Source: Litomosoides sigmodontis (taxonomy: Eukaryota > Nematoda > Chromadorea > Rhabditida > Onchocercidae). Taken from it: DNA of 64,000 nt. The position numbers were made by a program, and so were the translations under genes. Of this stretch, positions 1 to 11,696 are shown piece after piece (positions within the stretch are counted from its first letter, which is position 1; each line of letters begins with the position of its first letter). The notes beneath the pieces are model-generated. The model was not told the origin of the DNA and ran no database searches. It worked only from the letters and a program-made list of their open reading frames with translations. Location: positions 9,674,190 through 9,738,189 of the forward strand of contig OY718806.1 of NCBI GenBank assembly GCA_963070105.1. The letters run 5' to 3'.

Positions 1-1463
1 TGCGACTGTATTTCAGTTAATGACTTCTGCAACTACATTTTACTAATTTAGTGTCCTGTTTGAGGCATAACTTATACAGTTCCAAGACAGCAACACACAC
101 CATCTTCTCGCTATATTCAACATTCTGACGAAGAATTATTGTAAAGCTTATATCTTCGTTTTTTTTTTTTCATCAATGTTTTTCAGTTTGCGTTTATGAA
201 AATTTCAACAAGTGATTACTACATCAATGATGTGAAAAACCAATTGTTAGGTTGAGCTTAGGGATTGATTGTTTTGTTATTGTTGTACATCCATAACAAA
301 TTATAAGCGTACTAAATATTGATTGGGAATTTATTCAGTTTCAATAACAAAAGAGTAAGCAAAACATTGGGAGTAGCATAAAATGATAGTTGTGTGATGA
401 ATTGGAGCAGCTTAGGTAATTAAGAAAGATGTGAATGCTTGAACATTAAAAAAAAGCACTTTTATCATACAGGTTATATATCAGTTAATTGCTCGCTTGG
501 AGTTTGACATAATGTAAAAGGAAGATTCACTTTCAAGGATAAAATTGGGAGCTAAGAGCATTTCAGAACGAAGGATGCTGTATTGTTGAATGTGAGGATG
601 TAGAGGATCATTTGAGGTCAGTATTGCTTTGATAGTGGTAGAAGAAGCTTACAAAAAAGGTGGTTGCAATGTGTTACGAACAGAAACTACAGAAAGAGAA
701 ACTTAAAGCTGTGATATAAAGCAAAATTTGGCCGACTACAGTACATATGTAAACATTCTCTTATGAACTTGATACATTTTTTTGAATTTGGTTAGTTGGT
801 TAGTTGCAACTGTATTATTTTCAATGTGTATAAATAACACTGTTTCATTGTCTTTTTTGCACAGATTTAATGGAAATTTAAATTGCACAACACTGCTACA
901 TCACTTCTACAATGAGTCGTTGGGAAAGTTAACCGAAAAAGTTCACTACCAATAACATAAAACAGGTGCTTTAGGGTAAATTATTCCGTATGTGTCATAA
1001 TAATTTAATAAGAGTTAAAAATAGATTAATGTGGAATGAAGGATGAAATGACAGTAATGCAGAGAAATACAAATATTGCGAATGGTGATGAGAAATCTAC
1101 TGGCTTGATATCCTTGGATGATTAAGAAGTAATATGAATGCTTTAAAAGTGTATTAGATATATTAAAAAAATGAATAATGCAAAAGAAAAGAGTTATATC
1201 CACAAGTTTAGAACAAAGATGCAATTACGGCACGCACTAGTTGTATTCGAATAGTTCTCTGAAAAAAAATCTCAATTAAGCAAATTTAGCTGTAGTGAGA
1301 GAATTGAAAATTGTAAGGTAGACATTGATGTCAAGGTTGCAATGTTCTATGGTAATTTATTGCAGTATTTCGATTAGAAAGGGAAGAAACTTTAAAAAAA
1401 ATAAGAAAAAAGCTTTTCTTATTCTCAAAATTAATGACACCCCTTAATGGAACAATCAAGTTC
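1..1463. other. Sequence beyond the 3' end of the USP/OTU gene, no gene seen
   Basis: AT-rich sequence without an exon chain that I can support. It probably holds the 3' UTR and downstream spacer of the minus-strand USP/OTU gene. Short open frames here lack splice signals and recognisable motifs. Confidence 0.5.
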
Positions 1464-1600
1464 TCACCCGTGAAGGTAAAAATACATGTATCCAGTGGTA
1501 CTCTTCTCTTGTACCGAAATTTCGACTTTCTCGTCCGACTGATCGTTACAAAGGAACCATTTCTTCGATTCTTTACACCAAACATTGCTTATATAACGGC
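1464..1600 (-). other. duo-1: Last USP exon: His-box and ND-box region, Arg in place of catalytic His
   Basis: The exon opens after TTTGCAG and reads RYISNVWCKESKKWFLCND, completing a Gly from the previous exon (1823-1769, which gives YRLISFVNHYN). The USP consensus here is GHY-[IV]-S-x-V, then W-[FY]-x-x-[ND]-D. The codon at the His position is CGT (Arg), one transition from CAT. The Asn/Asp box (ND) is retained. The frame ends GYMYFYLHG then TGA at 1466-1464, a usual place for a USP domain to end. The stop overlaps a possible donor (GG|GTGAGA), so extra 3' exons are not ruled out. Confidence 0.75.
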
Positions 1601-4600
1601 CTGCAAAAGATATTTATTGCTCCTTTCTTCTTACTGACCACTTACCAGCAATTAAAATTAGCGGAAATGTCCGGCTTTAAAAGATATTCAAGAAAAAACA
1701 TGTAGAACTTCAATCCAATGCATCAATATGTTGTAAAAAAATGTTTATGAAATATCAACTGCACTAACCATTATAATGGTTGACAAATGAAATAAGTCGG
1801 TAGGATGGCTGTATCATATTTACCTTAAAAACGAAGTCATTAATTATGAGAATCAACTGTTGTACATAACACCAAATTACCTGTTTAAATATAATATTCT
1901 AACCTCACTGACTACACTTCATTCATACATCTGAAAGCAGAGAATCTGAAATTTCCATAAATTTATCACGAAGGCTTTGCAAAACTGCAAAGGAAATCCG
2001 CTTTATCAGAAAAATTTAATGCAGAATAACTTACACAATCGTTAGAATCTTTGGTACAAAAACGTTCATTACATAGCCAATTATTCTAAATAAAAATATT
2101 CGTATCAAGGTAACATAACAAGCTTTTCTCTTCACACTCCAAACGAATTGCGGAAACGTCTGACAACTCCATTCGGACCCCGTATCCTACTCCAACATTC
2201 ACAGACAACCTTTATTACGTCCGCATAAAAAATACTTCCGTATTTCATACGTTAACGATCAAAATATCACCATAAGTTTTTGAATTTTAGTGTTAAGATA
2301 TACCGAAGGTTTAAAGACCGGGAAAAAGCAGCTATTTTCGTAGTGCAGATAGACACCCTCGTTCTTCCCAATATGATATTGCTGAATGCTTAACTCTAAA
2401 TAAAAAAAAAATTTTTATAGCACTATTTCAACAATCTTAATGTGTCATTTAACTGCTCCAAATTTTACTTCAAACAAAAAATAAAATAGAGTAATATAAG
2501 TTAGAAAATTGATTTAAGTTGCATCCTAAACTTAACGATCATCTTTCCAAAAACGTTAAAATTGATTGAGAGATTAATTTAAAAATTTAAACCAAAATTT
2601 ACTTCTGTACTGGCCGTCTACCAATAGAAACTTGGGTCTATAGCAAAACCAATGGTCTTGCAGAAAAATCCAAACATCAACTTGGAACATCGCTGCAAAC
2701 GCAAGAATTTCCACGTCAGACCCATCCTCACAATTAAGGAATAGACTGTTGAGGTGGGAATTCCACGCCTTGTCATCCCACTGCTTCAAGTTCATAAATT
2801 GAACAGAATGTTCTAACTCAAATTGAATTATCTGAAACACTTTTGAACATTAGAACTAAATAGTTGGGCGTTTGGAATAAATAGTTAAAATTGCTGTATG
2901 TAGACATATTTCAGTAGTTCCTCGATTGTATAATCATTTCAATGGTATGAATGCAGCAGTTTGCTAACATTTTCACCTTCAAAATGCTCTAAAAGAGACA
3001 TTCACAAAGAATTTTCGTTATCATAACTTTGGGCATTAATGAATAAAAAGATCATAGAAAAAACTAACAGCTTGTCGAAGATGAGGGAAATCATTATCAT
3101 CGCCGGAAATATAATGAGCCAAGGCTTGAAAGAGACGATTACCTTTTCCTGGAAGAGCAACTAGAAATTCTGGCTCATCATACATGCTCATCCAGCACAC
3201 CCCCGACTTTATGCTGAAATGTTTTTCAGTTATGAATGCTACTCGAAAATTTTTGTTGCATGATGCTAAAATTTTTGAGCGAACCATGGCTTTTTTATGA
3301 TGGAATGAAACCATTATGAGATGCAAATTCATCTTTTTGATTGTGAGACCGATATTTGTAAAATTAAGCAAAAGAAAAAAACAACTTTTTTTCTGGAAGA
3401 ACTGAATAAAAAGTATACGTACATCCAGTTCTCACGAGGAGATAAATCAATCTGCATACAAATCTCGCTTCGTTTCACTTCACCTAATGGTTTATAAGGA
3501 ATTGGTTGAATGCCAAATGCATCAACGACTTCGTCCTTGAAGAAACGAAACTTCATAATTTATGGCATCATAAAACTTAATTTAATCTATAACTCTACAA
3601 CAATGTTAATTTCTCAATGACTTGGAGTTTTTGCAAATTTACCCCACAATATTTTCGAAAACATATCTTCTCAAGACAACTGCATAATACATCCACTCTC
3701 TTTTTCTCAAATAAACATTTAAAACTTACATTGTCCGGATGTCTAAATTTCGACCTCTGACGATTTGCGCAGGATCCGTTTACGGGATGGAGAGGTTGAC
3801 TGTCGTATAATGTATTCTCACGATTAATTCGTAAGTATGCAACGGGTATAATTGTCATCTCGTGATGCGATTTTTTGCCTGAAAGCAATGCAAGAATAGA
3901 AAAACATTCAAGTGTAAGGAGAAGTAAAGTGGACAGTAAAACCAAGAAATTTACATTCAATTTCTCCCGCTTTGTCCAATGAGGAGGACGATTCGCCTTT
4001 TTTCATGTTCTGCTCGGCCTCATCCTAAAATCCGGGTTTAAAATAAAGTTTATATTTCCAGAAAGCATCTCAGATATTGAGTATTCAGCACAAACAAAGC
4101 TGTTGGGAAGAAAAAACTTACTGCAATCCATGGAGGAATATTTTCTTTATCGTTCTCCTCAAAATTTATCCAGGATTCCAATTCGCTGAACATCGCTGCT
4201 TCCAACTGCAAATTTATATTTCATTTCTACGAAAATCTTATGTATGAAACATTGTAAAACGCTCTTGCTATCCCGTATCCCATAATGTTTCCCATATGAA
4301 GCATTTCACACGTCTTTTAATGTAAATAATACTTGAGGAAAAGTTACCTTATTACTTCTCTGTTGTTCTGATCCATCCGATAGCCTCCGTTTACGAATCT
4401 GCAACTTGAAAATTTAGTAAGCCAATTTCCTAAGATTATACCTTATGCACTCAAAAAAAACAACTCATACCGTCATATGTTTGCGTTTCTCCGCGATATC
4501 CCCATCACTGTTAACGCCATTTGTTACTGACAGCTCTCGATCACTTAAAGAAAATATCAAGAATTTTTATTATCATGACAAGCTAAAGAAATTTCACACG

Positions 4601-7600
4601 AGATGCTTCGTCTGTTCACAAGTCATAAGATAAAGATACCACGGTGAACTAGTAAGCACATTACTGATTGGTATTTCAGCAAACTCATACGAGCTCATAT
4701 ACCACATAATCTTCAGATGGATTGCCGGACAGTGACACTCTCCGAACAATAAAGTGAAGACGAATTCCATTCCATCCTTACTAAACTCATTTACTATCAA
4801 ACAAATGTGAAATTAAATGATACCATGACTCTCTTTCAATATGTACCAGACGTAATTCTCTCATTTCTTGTGATAACACTGAGTCCACAGTTTCGTTGGA
4901 GAGAGTTGTATCTAATGGCATGAATGAATTCAGAATATCGTTTGGAAAAATCATTGCTTGTGATAGCACTGAATCCTGTATGTTTTCGTAACAAAATAGG
5001 TCTTGTGGTAGCAATGAGTTCACGATTTCATTGGAGAAAATACTTCCCGGCTGAAAACTTGGTTTGCTGTTCTAAAAAGTTAATTTAGAGCCACAACTCT
5101 GCTGAGCTAAAGACCCATCAAAATTCAATAATACATATTTTTTTATTAAAAATTTCTCGAAAATGATTTGATTTTGCACATAAATCATTAGTTTCACATC
5201 CTCAATTCTTTCTACCTTTGAATGTCAGCTTAAATTGTTAATGTGCATCTGACTGACTGGAACGAATTTGAACTTACCATCGAAAAATTAACGAGTGTTT
5301 CAACTTCAGAATCAGCACGACATTCTATACCAGCATTAGAAGGACGAACATTGATAAGTTCTTGCGATCCTGTGTAATTAACATCAAAGTTTTTGGCTAA
5401 TACAGCTATTTGATAGTGTTTTGGATCTGACTTACATTATGAAATACATAAGGATTTTTTTTATAAGTGATTTTATAGTTTTAAGCACTGTTACTCTGCA
5501 AGATTTAAACCAATTGATAAACAGCATTAACCTGCCAGAAAAGTGCTCGCATTTGCTTCACTTTCTCCAAGGTTGTTGCCAGTGCTTTCAGGACCGCTTA
5601 AGGAAAGTTTGCTGAGACTATTAGCTAACACATCGGTTTTTGGATTACCAGCCCCAGCGGACTGCACCTCTGTAGCTGAGAAGTTGGATGCATTTGTCGC
5701 GTTTCCGACCTTCAAGCGTCGCTTGACACTCACAAATTTTCTTCCCAGCAGTCTAACGCTTTTAAGATCAATACCCCTAAAATCAATGCATTCGTTTTTA
5801 GCAATTACTTGTCATATTTTTCAACAAAAACATTTCAGTTTTTTTCTTTTGCCTAGACAAGATACGGAAAAAACACAATTGATAATCGCTTATTTACCTG
5901 GTAGATGAAGACAGTGCCGGAAATTTGGCTCCTTCCTCAACGAAACCTTTATTCAAAGTTAAATATAGCGGAACCCCAATTTCGTCACCATGTTTTGCAA
6001 CATTTTTTAAAAAGTAACGTTCGATGAACAAAATCAAACATCTGAAACAAAAGATAATAGAAGGGAAATTTAAATATTGTAAAATTTTTAAGTTGTACGC
6101 CATCAAATTAAAATTAAATGAAAACAAAATTACCTCGGGATTCGAGCAAATTTCTGGTCTTTCTCTGTGTATGCAAAACCACAATTTTCGCACTTTTCGT
6201 CCATTTGTTCTGATCTCAAATAGTCATCCAGCAAAGTCTGTACTGTGAGGAATATCGAAGCTTGTGATGGCCTAGGAATGAAGACTTTATAAAATCGTTT
6301 CATCAAACTGTCTGGATATGTGAATCCTTTTCTGAAGCCTATTAGGAGATGCGTCAATCTAATCAAGAAAGAAATGAGAAGGCATGGAACGAAGTGAATA
6401 TTTTTAAACTTTAAACATGCAAATCCTTCTTGAATATTAATTAGAAAACTATTCAGCAGTGTGTACCTCCTTACCCGTCAACATCTTGTTCCAGAACTTG
6501 TATTGAGACAGGCAGAATGACATTTTCTTCTTCACACGTTGTAGCGACCCCACATCTGAACTGATTCGTCTGTTTGAACAATTGATTGAATAAAACAAAA
6601 TTCGATAAATAACTATTTCGATAAAATTGAAGAAAAGTAATCAAGACATATTAATCCATTATGCTACGATGTCGCAAACAGTGAGTAGGTTGGAAGTACC
6701 TGCTGCATTTTACGACGGATTCTATAGCGAAGGCAAAATTCGATGTGACTGGATTTCTTTTGTTTCGTTCTTGTTTATTCTCAATGTCATATTGCTTATA
6801 CAGCACCTTGTCACATTCTCTTTGAATTCGACTCAAAATGCTAATCAAGAATCCATAAGAACCCTGCAATCACAAGACTTTCCAAAGGAAATTTTTACCG
6901 GATTAGTTGATAAATTTGGGGTATACTTGATGAAAATCATCTCAATTTATAATTGAACTTATTCTGATATATATTTTACAAGACTGGGAAAGTTTTTTCT
7001 TGTCCGTAAGAAGTTGTTTACTTTGTTTACCACTGAAAAGTTGGAAGTTGAGTTATCCAAATATGTCAATGTCAAAACTGGTTGAAATGTAGTAAAGATC
7101 TACCTGTTCTGTATTATCCATAAAATCAGCCGCTTCATGAATTTCTTCCAGCAGTTTTATCTTTAAAGCATGCATTGTGCTATATCGTCCTTTTGCAAGA
7201 TTAGCAATTATTCTAAAATAAATGCTGCAAGATATATTAAAACTTGGTCCCGTATGGAGAGTTAACACTTTCTAAAGCAACATTTTTAGTATTTCCCGTC
7301 AAAAAAATTCATAGGGAAATTTGTATGAAGAAAGGTTTTTAACTTCATATTCATCTAGCCCATCTCATTCTTGCCCATTTCCAGTTAGAACAATCATAGC
7401 TGTCCAAAAACAACGCAGCAGTATCAACTTAAAATATCTCCAGGTTCATTGCGTCTTACATTCAGCAAACTCAAAAAAGATTCGACACGAATTAATTAAA
7501 ACCAAATAAAAGAAAAGGTGCAAATTTTTGAAGTTTTTTACAAAAGATCGAAAGAGGAATAATTTTGATTCAATAAGTTATTAACAATATTTGGCAACTC

Positions 7601-10291
7601 TTAAAAACAACCAAATAATGCAATGTGCACAAAACAACAAACTTCTGAGAAAAAACAAAATCCTCAGAATATTCGAAAGAAAGGAAAGCTAAAAATGTAC
7701 GAATATAAGAGCCAAAAAATCCTAAAATAGCATTAGAAAGAAAGGCTAGTAAAAAGACACTCAAAAAAGAAAACAAGACAACTCCTCTTGTTCAATCAAA
7801 TTAACATATCAAAGCTGTACAATAACCTGCCGCATCACTGCAGATAAGTTCCTTGATATTTCTAATTTCAAATGTTAATCAGCTTTATGCTGTTCATATC
7901 ATTTTCATACAGTTGCGTCTCTCGTTCTATCCATGAAGCTTATTTTATCAAGAGGAATGAGTACGTAAGTGACAATCAGTTCCGCTGTTGCAACCATGCT
8001 AAAGAAAAGGCAAAAAAAACTTACAGGCTAACAGGCATCTCTTCATTCAAGCTCAAGCCATAATCTTCGATTTCCATACAGAATTTATAAAGGTCTTTCA
8101 CAAAAATCCAATTGGCAAATAAGGCTTGCAGTATGCAATTCATATAGCACATGCTACCGAGATTCCTTAATCTGTAAGTGTATTTTATAAGTGCAGTGTT
8201 CAGCATTTTAAATGTTATTTTAAACTGTGGCGTTTTCAACGAGCGATTTAAATACAAGCTTAAAGAGATGCTTTCTTCGACTACGATATCCATTTTTGCT
8301 AGCAGGGACTACGTAACGCTGTAGCAGTTCAGCAAAACTAGGATAAATACAAAAGCGGTTAATTCTGCAATAATCTACCTGAGTGTTTCCGGTCTCCCAG
8401 CAGTGACCTCAGAAGTGCTCTGAAATACAACAGTTTATTCAATTATGTTATTTCCTTGTTTCTGTACTCTTTCATTCCTGGCACATCAAGCACAATATTC
8501 GACATGACTGCTATGCAACTTTCGCAAGCAGCTTTAACGAAATCATTTATGTGATGTGAACAGGTTATTTTCAAGTGACTTTGTTTACTCTACCATAACT
8601 TTTATATTATGGAACTACATGTTACGTAACATTATACCTATGAAGTGGCTTATACCTTATACTACCAATGTGCATAAGATACCATCAAGTTTCTATAACT
8701 CTAGTCTCTGTAACAAAAAGTATACTTATTCAGCTAACTTCCTATGAATTTGTGCATGAGAATGAAAGGGATGATCCTTGCTAAAGATATAAGTAGGTAA
8801 TCATTACTCGAGCAGTCGCAGAAACAAAAAATTACGGAATCCCTGCCAAAATACTTTAAAATGTGGAAAAACAAACATGTGCCGAAGAGTTTCCTCTTTG
8901 ATGGATCGTGTGATCGCTCAGAGATAATTCACTTAACCTGCAAGAGGTAAACCATTAGTGAACTTGAACTTGAAATAATTGCAATTGTATTTGTTTGATA
9001 ACAAACACACTCACTCTGTCAAAAGACTATCCGTTTCCACTGCATCTCGTCGTCTTTCATCCTCGAAATCAAACGAGCACTTGATTCGTTTTGCCGACGG
9101 TTTCCACACAGCGCTTCGGTCGGCTTTATAAGATGCTTTCTTTTTTGCCGTAAATTCTGTACAAAATATAATAAAATTACGCGATAAAAAATTTTAAGAA
9201 AGAAAGAAGGAAGAAAGCTTACTGAATAAAGTTTTTTGTTGCACTGAATATTCCGTTCCAAGTCTTTCCCTGAAAGGAAACGATAAGTTCGATCAAATTA
9301 GCACTTGAAGAGTTGACAAGTTCAACCGTAATAAAGGTATCTTAAAGGTAAACCATGTGTAAGCATTTCACTAAAACCACACAATCCTTTCAATGTTTGC
9401 TTTTTTTTTATATCACGTTCTACAGAGCTATTACAAGGCGATTCTGAAAATGCTTTATCCTTTATGTGCTATCGAACGGCATAGTTTATGAAAAAACAAA
9501 CCAAGTGATAGATGTCTCAGTGCTTACGCTTCCTGTAATATCATGAAGTTCGGTGGGCGTAAACTGAGTATGAACTGCAAAAACAATATAAATTATGATT
9601 CAAATATTCTCGCAATAGTTGCTTCAAAACTATTCAAAGGAAGAAGCCGACTATTCATTGTTATATTGAATAGTTAGTTTGTGACTTCTTTCCCATAGGT
9701 TTAAAATTAAAAACCATCACATTACCCAAATATTTGCTTTGCAGTAATTTGTGAACATCAAGCAAATTTTCACGACTTTCGAACTCCACAAAGATGTCTA
9801 CATCAGCAGAACCCAAAAATCCAAAACGCATACTTTCTCCAAGCGGTGGTAACCAAGGTAGTCCAGAGAATGATCCAAAAGGAAATATCTAAAAGATAAA
9901 ATTACTCTTTATTTCACTCAAACAGCAATCGTATACTATTATAAATTGCAATAAATTCCAAAACAGGCTCAAAAAAAAGCCAATACCTCATCTAATTTGG
10001 AAAGAGAAATTTAGAAAAGTTAAATTATCCCTGAAATTTGCTTACTAGTTCTTCATCGTCAAGAGAAAGCGTAAGCGCGTCTTTTTCTTCACTTAGTACC
10101 ATACACATCTCTCTCGACCATATGGACGGTTTAAACAGAGCAGAAAGCACCTGAAATTAGTTACACCACTGATTGTTTAAGTAATATTGCAAAAATATCA
10201 CTTATTTAACTTTCTCGACCGTAACGACAATTTCAGAAGCACACAGATTACACTGCGTCGCTCGTTTTTTTGCATGCACTCGCTTTCGCAT
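1464..10291 (-). CDS. duo-1: DUO-1-like protein: USP domain with an inserted OTU-like domain (both look catalytically impaired)
   Basis: Exons in coding order: 10291-10211, 10150-10046, 9888-9726, 9574-9528, 9269-9223, 9156-9015, 8937-8877, 8419-8379, 8337-~8256, 8171-8025, 7861-7827, 7271-7244, 7212-7104, 6863-6700, 6555-6475, 6358-6134, 6041-5898, 5776-5532, 5369-5278, 5071-4824, 4543-4471, 4398-4348, 4205-4122, 4024-3955, 3878-3730, 3535-3423, 3213-3069, 2831-2603, 2395-2304, 2186-2138, 1984-1929, 1823-1769, 1600-1464. From 8171 leftward every junction keeps phase. The first ATG (10291) opens exon 1, starting MRKRVHAKKR. The USP Cys box is RNLGSMCYMNCILQ, the zinc-ribbon pairs are CSRC and CENCG, the palm motif is ILFIERYF, and the C-lobe has YRLISFVNHYN, GRYISNVW and WFLCND. 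The OTU motif GKGNRLFQAL lies between. USPs and OTUs remove ubiquitin; here key catalytic residues differ. The joints at exons 3-6 and 9-10 are not reconciled in phase. The name duo-1 (C. elegans USP plus OTU) is from memory. Confidence 0.82.
2304..3213 (-). other. duo-1: OTU-like domain with all three catalytic positions replaced
   Basis: Three exons (3213-3069, 2831-2603, 2395-2304) encode GKGNRLFQALAHYISG, then HLRQAV, then VEILAFAAMFQVDVWIF, then NSCFFPVFKPS. Order and spacing match the OTU fold: G-D-G-N-C-L-F-R-A-L, then L-R-x-x-V, then E-x-x-A-x-A, then N-x-x-H-F/Y-x-P-V. The family Asp is Lys, the nucleophile Cys is Arg, and the His before the P-V segment is Phe. The domain lies between the USP finger/palm part (right) and the USP His-box part (left), so it is an insertion in the USP domain, not a tail. 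The OTU call rests on motif order, not on a profile search. Confidence 0.72.
4824..5071 (-). other. duo-1: Linker exon with a degenerate internal repeat
   Basis: This exon of the USP/OTU gene contains a short motif at least three times: NEIVNSLLPQD, NDILNSFMPLD and NETVDSVLSQE, with QDSVLSQAM between. It lies between the USP finger region and the OTU insert. The spacing and hydrophobic pattern suggest amphipathic docking segments, which is an inference. Confidence 0.6.
8025..8171 (-). other. duo-1: USP catalytic cysteine-box exon
   Basis: This exon encodes LRNLGSMCYMNCILQALF, the peptidase C19 Cys box; the usual form is G-N-T-C-Y-M-N-S. The nucleophile Cys and the Asn five residues before it (oxyanion Asn in USP7 numbering) are both kept. 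The acceptor is TTACAG and the donor is GTAAGT, just after the codons for MPVS. The preceding exon (8337-8256) has no GT donor in the phase this exon needs. The alternative is an exon starting at the CTAG acceptor near 8299 and reading MDIVVEES, which gives the right phase only if exon 7 ends at a weak donor. Confidence 0.85.
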
Positions 10292-11116
10292 GTTTCCAGG
10301 TGGGGAAAGAAAAGCGGACCATTCATCAAATGTCACATTCACATTCATTCTCTGGGCTAAGCACGACCGTCAGTGAGTGGTCGACTGCATACAGTATGCA
10401 CAGTAGCACACTGTTTCATGTAAGGTATTGCAGCACCAGTACCTCAACAATGCTTCAGCTAATGCTATCATTGCTAATGTTACATGTGATGAAATAAATC
10501 GGTTACAACGAAAATTACTTTCACATGCGTTGCCAATTTTGCATCATTAACATGTGATACACTTTAAGCAGTCATTTTCAACCCGTACTCATTTACACTT
10601 TTAGTTTTAGTTAGAGTTAGAGAAGTAAATGAATAAATAAATAACCTTAGTTACAGAAGTGAATGAATGAATAAATAAATAACCTTAACTCTGAATTGAC
10701 CTGGTCCGAGTACCAAAGCTGTTGACGTATTCATACTTTGCTAACACTTCTTCGAGATACGTTTGCCGATATAACCTATTAAATAATCACGCATAAACTA
10801 GCGAACGCACATCATCATCTGTTTTGCAAAGGATAACTCACGCAAAGTATAAAGATCACATCAACCATATAGGGGATATCTGCATGTTATGAAATTTCCG
10901 AGAAACCAAAGCAATGTTCTGTGTAACTTATAAGCTCGTAACTTATAACAGTAAGTTATAAGCTAGAGAAATTCCCAGAAAAAACGTCCAGACGTCGTGC
11001 CACAAAATCTCCGTCTCATCTCATTCCCACGATCACACAGCAGTAGCCTACAAATTGCTGTTTTGCGAAAGCGTCAAAGTCTCAAGCGTTCGTTCAAATT
11101 TCGCGGCTTTCATGAG
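10292..11116. promoter_or_regulatory. Spacer between divergent transcription units, possible shared promoter
   Basis: About 0.8 kb separates the minus-strand USP/OTU start (10291) from the candidate plus-strand gene (ATG 11117). It is less AT-rich than the large spacers and contains a degenerate tandem duplication (10621-10690) and short inverted repeats built on AACTTATAA near 10924-10966. I see no defined promoter element, so the regulatory role is inferred from position alone. Confidence 0.3.
10621..10690. repeat. Two-copy imperfect tandem repeat
   Basis: Copy 1 (about 10621-10652) and copy 2 (about 10655-10690) share AGAAGT, runs of AATGAATAAATAAATAA, and ACCTTA. The second copy has a few extra bases in its AATG run. 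Confidence 0.7.
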
Positions 11117-11696
11117 ATGGTTGCTTCCGAGCTCGTGAATCTTGGACTTATTTTGAACGGTTACAGAATCCCAGTGTTTTGCAGCATGTACGATCACTTT
11201 CTCCTCCGCCTACTTTTTTTTCATTTCAGAATGCACGCATTTCAAAACCATCTTCGTGGCGAAGCAGCGAAATGAGCACGAAAATGCGGTTTTCATTTCC
11301 ATGTGCTATTGTACTGTAGCTGTAGCAATCCGAAGAGTGCGAAAGTTTTCCAGAGAACGGGAAACCCATTGGATTTGCATAATTGTGATGGTGATGAAAC
11401 TTGCTTATGCAAGAATTTGATAATTTACGAGATTTGTCGTACGGATGAAGCGAACGAGTGGAAAAGTGAGGTTTGTGACGTTGTGATATTATTATTCGTG
11501 TGATTATGCAACTGATATATTTCATCTCTTAACTGATATATCACACTTTTTTTACGACAATTTAGCCCAGTTTATTAAGCAAAAACTAAATTGTGATGAA
11601 GATGATCGAGCCGAACAGGAGGACTATGAAGAAGAGGATGATGGATATCGGTTGACGACGGAGCATCTGCACCATGTTCGGAGTATTTTTGAGTAA
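11117..11696 (+). CDS. Candidate small Cys-containing protein with acidic C-terminus, unrecognised
   Basis: Three pieces join in phase: 11117-11187 (ATG MVASELVNLG..., donor GTACGA), 11320-11465 (acceptor GTACTGTAG, donor GTGAGG) and 11566-11696 (acceptor CAATTTAG, stop TAA). The product is about 115 aa. It has a Cys-rich middle (FCSICSNPK, then HNCDGDETCLC) that could bind zinc, then an acidic tail with EDDRAEQEDYEEEDDGYR. I do not recognise the family. The region is richer in GC than the flanks. Weak points: the first intron passes over a stronger-looking acceptor (TTTCATTTCAG before 11230) that would end the protein early, and the opposite strand of the last exon is also open and hydrophobic. 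The start Met is the first in a frame open from about 10967, so an upstream exon is possible. Confidence 0.4.

Noticed and set aside
1434..1637. 67-codon plus-strand frame
   Set aside because: Shadow of the minus-strand last USP exon, which has the recognisable motif and splice acceptor.
1646..1674. 29-base exon-like stretch with a GTAAGT donor between the last two USP exons
   Set aside because: Including it breaks the reading phase into RYISNVW in every frame that the previous exon allows.
2574..2602. Read-through end of the OTU exon (SKFWFKFLN then stop)
   Set aside because: A GTAAAT donor at 2602 leads in phase to the next OTU exon and on to the USP C-lobe, so the stop at 2574 is intronic.
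3090..3120. HYISG considered as the USP His box
   Set aside because: It sits directly after GKGNRLFQALA and before HLRQAV, the order of an OTU motif. The real USP His-box position is at the end of the gene.
10270..10497. Plus-strand 75-codon frame
   Set aside because: It overlaps the first exon and promoter side of the USP/OTU gene and has no splice or domain support.
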